A stretch of 64,000 bases of DNA from Ponticaulis koreensis DSM 19734 (GTDB lineage: Bacteria > Pseudomonadota > Alphaproteobacteria > Caulobacterales > Hyphomonadaceae): the NCBI RefSeq assembly GCF_000420665.1, contig NZ_ATVJ01000002.1, positions 434,001-498,000 on the forward strand, read 5' to 3'. The translations under genes and the position numbers were made by a program. The notes under the pieces are model-generated. The model was not told the origin of the DNA. It worked only from the letters and a program-made list of their open reading frames with translations, and searched no databases. Positions 27,390 to 36,554 of this stretch are shown in pieces. Within the stretch, counting starts at the first letter, position 1. Every line of letters begins with the position of its first letter.

Positions 27390-28307
27390 ATGGCCGGCAA
27401 TCAACCGATCGTCATTAAAAAGGTCAAGAAGGTTTCAGGCGGCGGCCACCATGGCGGCGCCTGGAAAGTGGCTTATGCTGACTTCGTGACGGCTATGATG
27501 GCCTTCTTCCTTCTCATGTGGCTCATCAATACGACCAGTCCAGAGCAGAAACGCGGTATCGCGGATTATTTTGCGCCTGCAGCGGTTTCGTCTTCGACTT
27601 CAGGCACAGGTGGTGTCCTCGGTGGCACCGCGATTTCGACGGAAGGCTCCCGCTCTCAGGGCTCTCGCTCTATCATCGAGCAGCTTTCTCCTGAAACGCC
27701 GCGAACTGTGTCTCGTGAAGTTCAGCAGATTCGCGATCCGAGCCAGGCGATCAACCGCATCAATATGGATGTCTCCGAATCAGCCATCAACGCTGCGATG
27801 GCGATCCGTGAGCGCGCCGAGTTTGATCGCGCCGAGCAATCACTGCGTCAGGCGATCGAGAATTTGCCGGAGCTGGCAGAACTTTCGCGTCATCTGATTG
27901 TCGATCAGACACCTGAAGGCATGCGTATCCAGCTTGTCGATCAGGAAGGTCGATCCATGTTCGATCCGGGCTCTTCGGAACCGAACGCCCGTGCCCGCCG
28001 CCTTCTTGAGGCTGTCGGCAGCATTGTCGAACGCCTTCCAAACCGGATTTCCATCTCCGGGCACACCGATAGCCGCGCGAGCGACAATCAGGAGTACTCG
28101 AACTGGGAACTCTCATCTGATCGCGCCAATGCGGCCCGCCGCATTCTCGCTCAGAACGGCGTTGTGCCTGATCGAATTGCACGCGTTAGCGGTCGCGCAG
28201 GCTCAGAACCACTTTATCCGGACGATCCTGACTTGCCAGGAAACCGCAGGATAAGCATAGTCCTGCTTCGGGAAGCACCTGTACTTCCGCCAGATCATGG
28301 TCTCTGA
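27390..28307 (+). CDS. motB: Flagellar motor protein MotB
   Basis: 305 residues. N terminus VIKKVKKVSGGGHHGG precedes the single membrane segment VAYADFVTAMMAFFLLMWL, whose D31 is the proton-carrying aspartate. The plug and linker follow, then an OmpA-like peptidoglycan-binding domain with ISISGHTDSRASDNQEYSNW and ELSSDRANAARRIL. It anchors the stator to the cell wall. No motA is nearby, so the two are separate here, as in Caulobacter. The ribosome site is weak (AGAGAG). This supports a flagellated swarmer cell. Confidence 0.95.
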   Translation: MAGNQPIVIKKVKKVSGGGHHGGAWKVAYADFVTAMMAFFLLMWLINTTSPEQKRGIADYFAPAAVSSSTSGTGGVLGGTAISTEGSRSQGSRSIIEQLSPETPRTVSREVQQIRDPSQAINRINMDVSESAINAAMAIRERAEFDRAEQSLRQAIENLPELAELSRHLIVDQTPEGMRIQLVDQEGRSMFDPGSSEPNARARRLLEAVGSIVERLPNRISISGHTDSRASDNQEYSNWELSSDRANAARRILAQNGVVPDRIARVSGRAGSEPLYPDDPDLPGNRRISIVLLREAPVLPPDHGL

Positions 28308-28353
28308 TCCTCAGAGGCCATTTTCGTCTGGGCCCTGTTGATGTGGAGTGAAT

Positions 28354-30207
28354 ATGATCGCGGACCTCTCAGCCAATTGGCCGATGTATGTCAGCGTAAT
28401 CATCGTGGTGCTGGCGATCGTGTTTTACATGCGCGACACCATGCCGATGGAGCTCATTTCCGTCGGAATTATCGCTGCTCTTCTTCTTCTCTTTTATATT
28501 GTCGACCACACGACACCAGGTTCTGAATCGGTATCGACAGAAGCGCTGCTCGCGGGGTTCGGCAATCCCGCGCTGATAACCATCATGGCCTTGTTGGTGG
28601 TCGGTCAGGGCTTATTCCAGACCGGCGCGCTGGACGGCCCGTCCCGACTGATGATGTCATCTTACTCTGCCCGACCGATGATCACGCTTGTCGGCGCGTT
28701 TGCAGCTGTGTTTGCGACATCAGCTTTCATCAATAACACGCCGGTCGTGGTGATGTTTCTGCCAATCATGGCTGCATTCGCAGAGAAGATGAAAGTCTCC
28801 CCGTCAAAGCTGATGCAGCCCCTGAGCTTTGCATCCGTCTTCGCCGGTATGACGACACTCATTGGTACGTCCACCAACCTTCTGGCCGCTGACATTTACG
28901 AAGAAAAAGCAGGTGTCTCGCTCGGCTTCTTTGAACTCGCACCGATCGGTCTCATTCTGGCGGGCGCTGGCTTTGTCTATATGATCGTCGCCTCGCGTTT
29001 CCTGCTGCCGAGTCGAGAGGGCATGGAAGCTAATCTGGTCAACCGCTCAGGCCGCCAGTTCATCGCGCAGATTGCAATTTCGGACGGCAATCCTCTTGTG
29101 GGCCAGAAAGCTGTCGCGGGCATGTTCCCCGACCTGGAAGGCATGACGGTCCGCATGATTCAACGCGGCGAAGGCTCCTTCCTGCCACCGTTCGAAGACG
29201 TCTCACTCCAGTCTGGCGACCTCATCATCGTTGCAGCGACCCGCAAGACGCTGACAGACACCCTCTCCTCACAGCCGGAATTGCTCCGCCAGATGTGGCA
29301 GTCGCGCGAAGGCGCAGACAGCGACGGTATGGACGAAGATGGCGGCACACCGCGTCTGATGCTTGTTGAGGCTGTCGTGGCCCCTGGCTCACGCATGATT
29401 GGCCGTGCAATCGAACAACTGGGTTTCCGCCGCCTGACCAATACGCTTGTTCTGGGTGTTCAGCGCCGGTCCCGTATGATGCGGGCACGCCTTGGTGAAA
29501 TCCGTCTTGAAGCCGGCGACACACTGCTACTGTGTGGCTCGTCATCATCCTTCAGAGAGTTACGCGCAAGCCGCGACCTTCTGCTTCTGGAATGGTCTCA
29601 GGTCGAGTTGCCCGCAACCGAAAAAAGCCATTATGCGCGCTGGATCACGCTTGGCGTTGTCGTGCTCGCAGCTTCCGGCCTTTTGAATATCCTGCACGCA
29701 TCTGTCATTGGTGCTGTTGCAATGATCCTGACGGGCTGTCTCAACATTCGTCAGGCGACACGTTCACTGGACCTTCGTATCTTCACGCTGATTGCTGCCG
29801 CGATCGCCATGGGTACAGCGCTTGAAAATACCGGTGCGGCGCTCGCGCTTGCGCAGGGAGTCGTCAACTTTATAGAGCCGTTTGGCACGGTGGCAGTACT
29901 TTCGGTGCTCTTCCTTGTCGTGGCCGTACTGACGAACGTTTTGAGCAACTCTGCCACGGCCGTCCTGTTCACACCTATCGCAATTCAGGCCGCCAATCTG
30001 CTCGGCGTTGACCCGAAACCCTTCGTGCTAGCGGTCATCTATGCAGCGAACTGCTGTTTCGCGACTCCGATTGCCTACCAGACCAACCTTCTGGTTATGG
30101 GGCCGGGCCACTACAAGTTCCTGGACTATCTGCGCTTTGGCGGGCCGCTGGTTATCGTGCTCTGGCTGGTATTTACGTTCGTAGCACCTTTGCGCTTCGA
30201 CCTTTGA
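28354..30207 (+). CDS. SLC13/DASS family permease with TrkA-C domains
   Basis: 617 residues. Membrane segments occupy about 10-200 and 410-615, and between them are two TrkA-C (RCK_C) domains with GEGSFLPPFEDVSLQSGDLIIVAATRKTL and AVVAPGSRMIGRAIEQLGFRRLTNTLVLGV. GTSTNLLA and LSNSATAVLFTPIAIQAA are the two substrate-binding hairpin motifs of the DASS/SLC13 fold. Relatives carry sulfate, dicarboxylate or other anions with sodium; the substrate here is unknown. ATG 28354 follows GGAG by 5 nt and is preferred to the GTG at 28348. It is 46 nt after motB and 18 nt before bpt. Confidence 0.9.
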   Translation: MIADLSANWPMYVSVIIVVLAIVFYMRDTMPMELISVGIIAALLLLFYIVDHTTPGSESVSTEALLAGFGNPALITIMALLVVGQGLFQTGALDGPSRLMMSSYSARPMITLVGAFAAVFATSAFINNTPVVVMFLPIMAAFAEKMKVSPSKLMQPLSFASVFAGMTTLIGTSTNLLAADIYEEKAGVSLGFFELAPIGLILAGAGFVYMIVASRFLLPSREGMEANLVNRSGRQFIAQIAISDGNPLVGQKAVAGMFPDLEGMTVRMIQRGEGSFLPPFEDVSLQSGDLIIVAATRKTLTDTLSSQPELLRQMWQSREGADSDGMDEDGGTPRLMLVEAVVAPGSRMIGRAIEQLGFRRLTNTLVLGVQRRSRMMRARLGEIRLEAGDTLLLCGSSSSFRELRASRDLLLLEWSQVELPATEKSHYARWITLGVVVLAASGLLNILHASVIGAVAMILTGCLNIRQATRSLDLRIFTLIAAAIAMGTALENTGAALALAQGVVNFIEPFGTVAVLSVLFLVVAVLTNVLSNSATAVLFTPIAIQAANLLGVDPKPFVLAVIYAANCCFATPIAYQTNLLVMGPGHYKFLDYLRFGGPLVIVLWLVFTFVAPLRFDL

Positions 30208-30225
30208 ATGTCATAGTGATCGCCT

Positions 30226-30981
30226 ATGAAGATAAGTGAATCACCTGCACTGAAAGGCCTTGGTCAGAGACGCGTCCGGTTCTACATCACGAACCCGGCT
30301 CCCTGCCCCTATCTGGAAGGCCAGACCGAGCGGAAAGTCTTCACCAATCTCGCCGTGGAAGACGCGCAATCTCTGCATGATGCGCTGTCTCATGGTGGCT
30401 TCCGTCGCTCGCAGTCGATTGCCTATCGTCCGGCCTGCGCAAGCTGCAAAGCCTGCATGGCGGCGCGCGTGCCTGTCAGCGAGTTCAAATTCACCAAACG
30501 CTGGCGCCGTGTCCTCAATAAGAACAAAGAGCTTGTGCGCACGGCGGTCCGTCCGTCTGCATCGCGCGAACAGTATCGTCTGCTGAAAACCTATCTGGAC
30601 AGCCGTCACGCCGATGGCGGCATGGCGGGTATGGAGCTGCGTGACTATGTTTCCATGGTCGAAGGCTCACCCGTTCCGACTGTAATTTTTGAATACCGCG
30701 CAGGCGATGCCGATGATGCGCCGCTTATGGCTGCTGCCCTGGTAGACGTGCTGAAGGATGGCCTCTCAATGGTCTATTCCTTCTTTGATCCGTCGCTCAC
30801 TGATCGCGGAATGGGCAATTTCATGATCCTCGACCAGATCCGCTATGCGCAGGAGCTCGGACTGGATTATGTGTATCTCGGCTATTGGGTCGAGGGCAGC
30901 CCGAAAATGGACTACAAAGCCGCCTTCCGGCCGATTGAGGTGCTGGACGCTGAAGAGTGGCGTAGACTAGAAGACGAGTAA
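30226..30981 (+). CDS. bpt: Aspartate/glutamate leucyltransferase Bpt
   Basis: 251 residues. FYITNPAPCPYLEGQTERKVF, GFRRSQSIAYRPACASCKACMAARVP, and the GNAT-like C-terminal VYSFFDPSLTDRGMGNFMILDQI and YVYLGYWVEGSPKMDYKAAFRP identify the bacterial ATE/Bpt family. It moves leucine from Leu-tRNA to proteins with N-terminal Asp or Glu, turning them into ClpS-ClpA substrates. clpA and clpS are at 8.4-11.1 kb, so three parts of the N-end rule are in one window. The CxxC pairs at the N terminus may bind metal or heme. It is 18 nt after the permease gene. Confidence 0.95.
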   Translation: MKISESPALKGLGQRRVRFYITNPAPCPYLEGQTERKVFTNLAVEDAQSLHDALSHGGFRRSQSIAYRPACASCKACMAARVPVSEFKFTKRWRRVLNKNKELVRTAVRPSASREQYRLLKTYLDSRHADGGMAGMELRDYVSMVEGSPVPTVIFEYRAGDADDAPLMAAALVDVLKDGLSMVYSFFDPSLTDRGMGNFMILDQIRYAQELGLDYVYLGYWVEGSPKMDYKAAFRPIEVLDAEEWRRLEDE

Positions 30982-31035
30982 GCGTCTCACGGGCATGAGA
31001 TGGGATAAGGCCGCCAGACCGGCCGGGGAGGAAAT

Positions 31036-32160
31036 ATGATCAACCGACGCAATCTGATCGGTGCTGGCCTTCTTGGCGCAGGCGGCGCAGCTGCGGCTTT
31101 TGCCAACCCTGAAACGGCAGCAAACCTCGCCGCGCCAGCGATTTCACGCAACCGCCGTCGCCTCAACATGGTGACAACCTGGCCGAAAGGTCTTCCGGGA
31201 CTTGGCGAAGCGGCTGAGCGTGTTGCCTCCCGCATTCAGGAAGTGTCTGAAGGCCTGATCGAGGTAAATGTCTATGCCGCGGGCGAGTTCGTGCCTGCGT
31301 TTGAGGCTTTCGACGCAGTCGCGAACGGCTCTGCCGACATGTATCACGGCGCCGAGTATTACTGGACGTCCAAATCCACCGCCTTCCCGTTCTTCACCAC
31401 GGTTCCGTTCGGCATGACCGCGCAGGAGTTGATGGGCTGGATCGATTTTGGCGGCGGTCAGGAACTCTGGGATGAGCTCTCCGGCCAGTTCGGCATTAAG
31501 TGCATTCAGGCAACCAATACCGGTCACCAGATGGGCGGCTGGTTCCGCCGCGAGATCAACAGCCTTGACGATCTGGTCGGCCTGAAAATGCGCATTCCGG
31601 GACAAGGCGGCGACGTACTTCGCGCCCTAGGCGGCTCTGCGATTGCGCTTCCGGGCGGCGAAATCTATCAGGCACTCCAGACCGGCAATATCGACGCGAC
31701 CGAGTGGGTTGGCCCGTGGAATGACTATTCCCTCGGTTTCTATCGTGAGGCCCCATATTATTACGGACCGGGCTTCCATGAGCCGGGCGCATCTCTCGCT
31801 GTCGGCATCAACCGGAATGTCTGGGACAGCTTCACCGAGGGTGAACAGCGCCTTATCCAGTCTGTCTGCGAGAGTGTGAACCACACTTCGCTTGGTGAAT
31901 TCACCTTCCAGAACTCCGTCTATCTGGACGTGCTGCGCAATGAGCATAACGTTCAACTGCGCTCCTTCCCTGATGATGTCGTTGCCGCCATGTGGGAAGC
32001 TGCAGCCGATGTCCGCGCTGCCTCAGGTCGCGACGGTGTCGAAAAGCGGATCTATGAGAGTTTTGAAGAGAACCTGCGCCGTATGCGCAATTGGGCGAAC
32101 ATTTCTGACGGCCCTTACTATCGCGCCCGTGAACTCGGCGCGCAGGCCGCTCGCGGATAG
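31036..32160 (+). CDS. dctP: TRAP transporter substrate-binding protein (DctP/TakP type)
   Basis: 374 residues. The start MINRRNLIGAGLLGAGGAAAA has a twin-arginine pair with hydrophobic core, so export by Tat is likely. DctP fold motifs include the GGEIYQALQTGNIDATEWVG helix and GLKMRIPGQGGDVLRALGGS, and the arginine of MRIPG binds the substrate carboxylate in the family. TEWVGPWNDY resembles the TakP group that binds 2-oxo acids as metal salts, but the substrate is not proven. GGGGAGGAAAT precedes the ATG. It is the first of a dctP-dctQ-dctM-cupin set. Confidence 0.93.
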   Translation: MINRRNLIGAGLLGAGGAAAAFANPETAANLAAPAISRNRRRLNMVTTWPKGLPGLGEAAERVASRIQEVSEGLIEVNVYAAGEFVPAFEAFDAVANGSADMYHGAEYYWTSKSTAFPFFTTVPFGMTAQELMGWIDFGGGQELWDELSGQFGIKCIQATNTGHQMGGWFRREINSLDDLVGLKMRIPGQGGDVLRALGGSAIALPGGEIYQALQTGNIDATEWVGPWNDYSLGFYREAPYYYGPGFHEPGASLAVGINRNVWDSFTEGEQRLIQSVCESVNHTSLGEFTFQNSVYLDVLRNEHNVQLRSFPDDVVAAMWEAAADVRAASGRDGVEKRIYESFEENLRRMRNWANISDGPYYRARELGAQAARG

Positions 32161-32174
32161 CGGGGACTTCACAG

Positions 32175-32840
32175 ATGGACCCACAACTCTTCCTCACGCT
32201 AGGCGGATGGCTGAAATGGGCTGGCTTCATATGCTTGCCGCTCTTCATCATCCCGCTAATCACGCTCATCCTGCCGGACCTGACGGAAGGCCTGTCCAAA
32301 GGCCTAGTCAGCATCATTGAAAAGATCACAGACATCGCGCTGGTGATCTCAATTGCCGCCAGCATTCTGCTGCTCTTCTTCCAGCTGACATCGGTCATTG
32401 CCGCCTACGCGTTCGGCCTTTCATGGACCTGGCTGACAGAGCTCGTCATCTACGCATTCGCAACCATGTTTATGGTCGGCGCGGCCGTTGCCCTTCGCGA
32501 TAACGCCCATGTGCGCGTGGATATTCTTCGTCCGAAATTCGGCTCCAAAGGCATGGACTGGATCGAGCTTGCAGGGCTTTACCTCCTGCTCTTCCCGATC
32601 TGCATCCGTATTCTGGAGACAGGCGAGCAAGGCCTCACGCGCACCTGGGCGATCTTTGAAGGCTCCCGCGAAAGCGATGGCCTGCCCATTATGTTCGTCT
32701 TCAAAACGCTTGTGCCGCTATTTGCCGTGCTGATGTTGTCTCAGGGCCTTGCTGAGGCGCTCAAAGCCTCGCTCCGCCTGACAGGAAGAATGCCGGATAT
32801 CGACCACACCCAATCCGGTGGAGGCGAATATGGAGCTTGA
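32175..32840 (+). CDS. dctQ: TRAP transporter small permease subunit DctQ
   Basis: 221 residues with about five hydrophobic segments; the first (LFIIPLITLIL) is an extra one, and the DctQ core begins near SIIEKITDIALVISIAASILLLF. LTELVIYAFATMFMVGAAVALRDNAHVRVDI is the conserved DctQ motif. It forms a membrane complex with DctM for sodium-driven uptake of the DctP ligand. It starts 14 nt after dctP and overlaps dctM by 11 nt. Confidence 0.92.
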   Translation: MDPQLFLTLGGWLKWAGFICLPLFIIPLITLILPDLTEGLSKGLVSIIEKITDIALVISIAASILLLFFQLTSVIAAYAFGLSWTWLTELVIYAFATMFMVGAAVALRDNAHVRVDILRPKFGSKGMDWIELAGLYLLLFPICIRILETGEQGLTRTWAIFEGSRESDGLPIMFVFKTLVPLFAVLMLSQGLAEALKASLRLTGRMPDIDHTQSGGGEYGA

Positions 32841-34410
32841 GATCATTCTTGCTGTAGGCATGTTCCTCGCAGCGATTGGCGCACTTCTGCTCGGCTATCC
32901 TGTTGCGCTGACGCTTGGCGGCATCGCGCTCATCTTCGCCCTCGTCGGCATTGGCCTTGGCGTGTTTCCAGAGCCTCACCTCCTTGCCCTGCCGAGCCGT
33001 ATTATGGGCGGCTCCATCATGCAGAACGAAACGCTGGTCGCGGTGCCTCTCTTCATTCTGATGGGCGTCATTCTGGAACGGTCCAAAGTCGCTGAAGACC
33101 TGCTTCACATCGCCTCTCGCCTGCTGGGCAAGGTGCGCGGCGGCCTCGGCTATGCGGTCATTCTGGTTGGTGCGTTGCTGGCGGCATCTACGGGCATTGT
33201 TGGCGCGACCGTGATCACCATGACGCTGATCGCCCTGCCGACCATGCTGCGCCAGAACTATGATCCTCGCCTTGCGACCGGCACGATTGCCGCCTCGGGA
33301 ACGCTTGGCCAGATCATCCCGCCATCTATCGTTTTGATCCTGCTCGCAGACGCAGTCTCCAACTCGGCGTCACAAGCAGCAAGCCAGATGGGCACCGGCA
33401 CGGCATTCGTTGTCTCCGTAGGCGACCTCTTTGCAGGCGCGCTTCTTCCGGGCTTCCTGCTCGTCAGCCTCTATCTGCTCTATGTCTTCCTGACGTCGAT
33501 CTTCCGTCCGAGTGCCTGCCCGCCTATCGAACAGGATGACAGCCCGCCGCTCACAGCGAAAGAAATCATCTTTGGCCTTGGTGCGCCGCTGTTTCTGATT
33601 ATCGCCGTTCTCGGCGCAATCCTCGCAGGCATTGCCCCGCCAACACAGGCGGCCAGCATCGGCGCGGCGGGTGCGATTATGCTCGCCGGGCTTCGCCTCT
33701 CCGATAATAAGGATGCAGGCCTGCCCCGTGTCATCGTCGCAGCCTTTATCTCCATCGTTGTGATCATCGTCCTGAAAAACGTGCTCGATCTGCGCATGGG
33801 CGTCGAGCATATCAGCGCGGTCAATATGGCCGGCATGATCATCACTTTCCTTGCAGCACTCGTCTTCGTCGCGGGCGTGTTTGCAGGCGGCCTTGTGCTG
33901 CACCATCACAATCAGCTTCTGCCAGCGCTGAAAAGCGCGGTTGAGATCACCTCCATGGTGTTCCTCATCCTGATTGGCGCGAGCCTGTTTAGCCTTGTTT
34001 TCCGCGGTTTTGGCGGCGACGAGTTGGTGCATGAACTTCTGAGCGCTGTTCCGGGTGGCAAATGGGGCGCGCTGATTATCGCCATGCTGGTGATGTTCAT
34101 TCTGGGCTTCTTCCTAGACTTCATCGAGATTGTCTTTGTCGTCGTACCATTGGTCACGCCATCTTTGATTATCGCCGGTTTCGACCCTGTCTGGCTTGCC
34201 ATCATCATGGCGCTGAACCTGCAGACGAGCTTCCTCACGCCGCCATTCGGCTTTGCCCTCTTCTATCTGCGCGGAGCAGCCCCTGACAACGTGAAGACGA
34301 TGGAAATCTGGCGCGGCGCGCTGCCATTTATCGGCTTGCAGCTTCTCATGATCATCGCTGTGATCGCCATTCCGGCGCTCGCGACATGGCTTCCGAGCCT
34401 CACGCAATAG
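32830..34410 (+). CDS. dctM: TRAP transporter large permease subunit DctM
   Basis: 526 residues with about 13 hydrophobic segments, the length of the TakM/DctM group. ETLVAVPLFILMGVILERSKVAEDLL, GLGYAVILVGALLAASTGIVGATVITM and ASGTLGQIIPPSIVLILLAD are the DctM signature segments. It is the ion-coupled channel of the TRAP transporter. The start is ATG 32830 with GGAGG about 6 nt upstream; the GTG 12 nt before has no such site. It overlaps dctQ and is followed 9 nt later by a cupin gene. Confidence 0.94.
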   Translation: MELEIILAVGMFLAAIGALLLGYPVALTLGGIALIFALVGIGLGVFPEPHLLALPSRIMGGSIMQNETLVAVPLFILMGVILERSKVAEDLLHIASRLLGKVRGGLGYAVILVGALLAASTGIVGATVITMTLIALPTMLRQNYDPRLATGTIAASGTLGQIIPPSIVLILLADAVSNSASQAASQMGTGTAFVVSVGDLFAGALLPGFLLVSLYLLYVFLTSIFRPSACPPIEQDDSPPLTAKEIIFGLGAPLFLIIAVLGAILAGIAPPTQAASIGAAGAIMLAGLRLSDNKDAGLPRVIVAAFISIVVIIVLKNVLDLRMGVEHISAVNMAGMIITFLAALVFVAGVFAGGLVLHHHNQLLPALKSAVEITSMVFLILIGASLFSLVFRGFGGDELVHELLSAVPGGKWGALIIAMLVMFILGFFLDFIEIVFVVVPLVTPSLIIAGFDPVWLAIIMALNLQTSFLTPPFGFALFYLRGAAPDNVKTMEIWRGALPFIGLQLLMIIAVIAIPALATWLPSLTQ

Positions 34411-34419
34411 GAGGCCATC

Positions 34420-34971
34420 ATGGCGGGATTTGATAGAGACCAATTCGTTGCGGACTGTATCAACGCCCGTTCCGAGAATGACTCCATGGGCGCGGTCCGC
34501 GAGGTGCTGACACGCGCAATCTCAGATCCGTCTGTCGTCCTGCGTGGCATGGGCGAGCCAACACAGGCAGGCATGGATATTCTCCATCGCTCGCCTACCC
34601 TGACCATCTTCGCCGCGACCTGGACACCGCGCATGAACTTGCTTCCGCACGATCATGACATGTGGGCGCTGATCGGGATCTATACCGGCCGCGAAGACAA
34701 CATCTTCTGGAAAGAAACTGAAAACGGCCTGCAGGCACGCGGCGCCAACTGCCTGTTCGAAGGCGATGTGGCGACGCTCGGGCGGGATGCGATACATTCC
34801 GTGACGAACCCGCTCCTGCGCTTCACCGGCGGCATCCATATTTATGGCGGCGACTATTTTGATGCCCATCGCCATCAATGGGATCCGGAAACTCTGAAAA
34901 AAGAGCCGACCAATGGCGACCGTGTCCGCGCCATGTTTGCTGCGGAGAATGAGCGGTTGAAGGTTCAATAA
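34420..34971 (+). CDS. Cupin-type metal-dependent protein (cysteine dioxygenase-like fold)
   Basis: 183 residues. TWTPRMNLLPHDHDMWALIGIYTG carries the H-x-H metal ligands of a cupin, and TGGIHIYGGDYFDAHRHQWD supplies the second histidine cluster. The pattern is that of the double-stranded beta helix enzymes related to cysteine dioxygenase (COG5553-like). The reaction is unknown. GGAGG precedes the ATG and it begins 9 nt after dctM, so it probably acts on, or senses, the substrate carried by the TRAP transporter. A weak stem (GGCTAG 34978 with CTAGCC 35002) follows. Confidence 0.72.
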   Translation: MAGFDRDQFVADCINARSENDSMGAVREVLTRAISDPSVVLRGMGEPTQAGMDILHRSPTLTIFAATWTPRMNLLPHDHDMWALIGIYTGREDNIFWKETENGLQARGANCLFEGDVATLGRDAIHSVTNPLLRFTGGIHIYGGDYFDAHRHQWDPETLKKEPTNGDRVRAMFAAENERLKVQ

Positions 34972-35072
34972 CTGTTGGCTAGTTCGACTGCGCCCATCGT
35001 CTAGCCTTTAGCTCATCACACTTTTTGTGACCGGCTAACCCGTTAAAAACTCGGAACTTCCCGTCCTGCCCA

Positions 35073-35100
35073 TGTGTTTGAAAGGCATACCCCAAACACA
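35073..35100. promoter_or_regulatory. Inverted repeat before the aldehyde dehydrogenase gene
   Basis: TGTGTTTG at 35073-35080 and CAAACACA at 35093-35100 form a perfect 8-bp dyad with a 12-nt spacer, ending 12 nt before the start codon. It could be an operator or a leader hairpin covering the ribosome site region. Confidence 0.5.
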
Positions 35101-35112
35101 GACAGGACAATT

Positions 35113-36492
35113 ATGACCGAACTGAAAACCGTAAACCCCGCAACTGGCGAAACACTCAACACCTACCCGCTGATGAGCGATACAGAGGTCGCTGAAGCGG
35201 TAAAGCAGTGTCACGAAGCCTATCTGGACTGGCGCCTCACCTCGTATGAGGACCGCGCGAAAATCATCAACAAAGTCGCTGAAGTTCTGCGCGACCGCAA
35301 AGACGAGTTCGCCGAGCTGATGACGAAGGAAACCGGCAAGCTACTGTCTGGTAGTAAGCAGGAAATCGACCTGTGCGCTGGTATTTGTGAATACACCGCC
35401 AAAAACGGCCCGTCTGAACTGGCGGACGAGACCCGCGACCACCCGAATGGCGAGCGTGCCACCGTCACCTATTCCCCGATCGGCGTGGTCTATGGCATCC
35501 AGCCTTGGAACTTCCCGTGCTATCAGGCCATCCGCTATTCCATCGCCAATCTCATGGCGGGCAATGGCGTCCTGCTGAAGCACGCCGAAGCCTGCACAGG
35601 TAGCGGCCTGATGCTGCGTGAAGTATTCGAGGCAGCAGGCCTGCCGAAACACCTCTTCACTGTGCTGCTGATCGACCATGATCAATCAGACGATGTGATC
35701 GAAAACGATCTGGTACGCGGCGTTACCCTCACCGGCTCAGATAAAGCCGGTAAAATCGTCGCCAAAAAAGCTGGCGAGATGCTGAAGAAAACCGTGCTCG
35801 AGCTTGGCTCTAATGATGCCTTCCTCGTACTCGACGATGCAGACCTCGACCTTGCCGTCAAAACATCCGTCACGGCCCGCATCTTTAATAACGGCCAGAC
35901 CTGTGTGAACGGCAAACGCTTCATCGTGACTGAGAAGAACTATGATGCCTTCGTGGAGAAATACACCGAAGCGATGAAAGGCATTCACCTTGGTGACCCG
36001 ATGGTGAAGGACACGCAGCTTGGCCCTATGTCACGCTCAGAGCTCCGTGATGACCTGCACGAGCAAGTGAAGGAGAGTGTCGAGAAAGGCGCGAAAATCC
36101 TATGCGGCGGTGAAATCCCAGACATGCAGGGCGCTTGGTATCCGGCGACTGTTCTGGTGGACGTAAAGCCCGGCCAGCCTGCCTATGATGATGAGCTGTT
36201 TGGCCCCGTCGCGTCAGTCATCAAAGCCAAAGATGACGAAGACGCGATGCGCATTGCCAATGACAGCCGCTACGGCCTTGGCGGCGGCATCTTCTCCACG
36301 AATGTGGAGCGTGCCGAGAAGCTTGCGAAGACGTATTTTGACACCGGCATGGTGGTCATCAATGGCTATGACATTGCCGCGCCGAACCTGCCATTTGGCG
36401 GCGTGAAGAATTCAGGCTTTGGCCGCGAACATGGCGGCTTCGGCATGAAGGAATTCGTCAACGCGAAAGCCGTGTCTGTGCTCGCCGCATAG
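35113..36492 (+). CDS. NAD(P)-dependent succinate-semialdehyde dehydrogenase-like
   Basis: 459 residues of the aldehyde dehydrogenase family. PWNFPCYQAIRYSIANLMAGN, LTGSDKAGKIVAKKAGEMLKKTVLELGSNDAF with the base glutamate, and FNNGQTCVNGKRFIV with the nucleophile cysteine are present. The FNNGQTCVNGKRF and LELGSNDAF forms resemble the YneI/Sad type of succinate-semialdehyde dehydrogenases. It oxidises an aldehyde to a carboxylate. AGGA 8 nt upstream supports ATG 35113; the longer frame from 35074 runs through the inverted repeat. A terminator follows at 36513. Confidence 0.88.
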   Translation: MTELKTVNPATGETLNTYPLMSDTEVAEAVKQCHEAYLDWRLTSYEDRAKIINKVAEVLRDRKDEFAELMTKETGKLLSGSKQEIDLCAGICEYTAKNGPSELADETRDHPNGERATVTYSPIGVVYGIQPWNFPCYQAIRYSIANLMAGNGVLLKHAEACTGSGLMLREVFEAAGLPKHLFTVLLIDHDQSDDVIENDLVRGVTLTGSDKAGKIVAKKAGEMLKKTVLELGSNDAFLVLDDADLDLAVKTSVTARIFNNGQTCVNGKRFIVTEKNYDAFVEKYTEAMKGIHLGDPMVKDTQLGPMSRSELRDDLHEQVKESVEKGAKILCGGEIPDMQGAWYPATVLVDVKPGQPAYDDELFGPVASVIKAKDDEDAMRIANDSRYGLGGGIFSTNVERAEKLAKTYFDTGMVVINGYDIAAPNLPFGGVKNSGFGREHGGFGMKEFVNAKAVSVLAA

Positions 36493-36512
36493 TCCAGCAC
36501 CACTTCCCAAAA

Positions 36513-36543
36513 CAAAAAGCCCGCCATCCCGGCGGGCTTTTTT
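36513..36543 (+). terminator. Terminator after the aldehyde dehydrogenase gene
   Basis: AAAAAGCCCGCC pairs with GGCGGGCTTTTT around a short loop. Symmetric enough to work in both directions. Confidence 0.9.
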
Positions 36544-36554
36544 ATTTTATTTCT

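Noticed and set aside
29308-29326. GCGAAGGCGCAGACAG in the permease gene, identical to part of family-1 repeats
   Set aside because: The rest of the 59-nt repeat and the CTGTC arm are missing and the codons fit the protein linker, so chance or a very old remnant is more likely.
33370-34032. 220-codon frame opposite dctM, rich in His, Asp and Glu
   Set aside because: The odd composition is the mirror of membrane-helix codons on the other strand.
34978-35007. Possible terminator stem GGCTAG/CTAGCC after the cupin gene
   Set aside because: Six base pairs, an 18-nt loop and only three T; too weak to list as a terminator.
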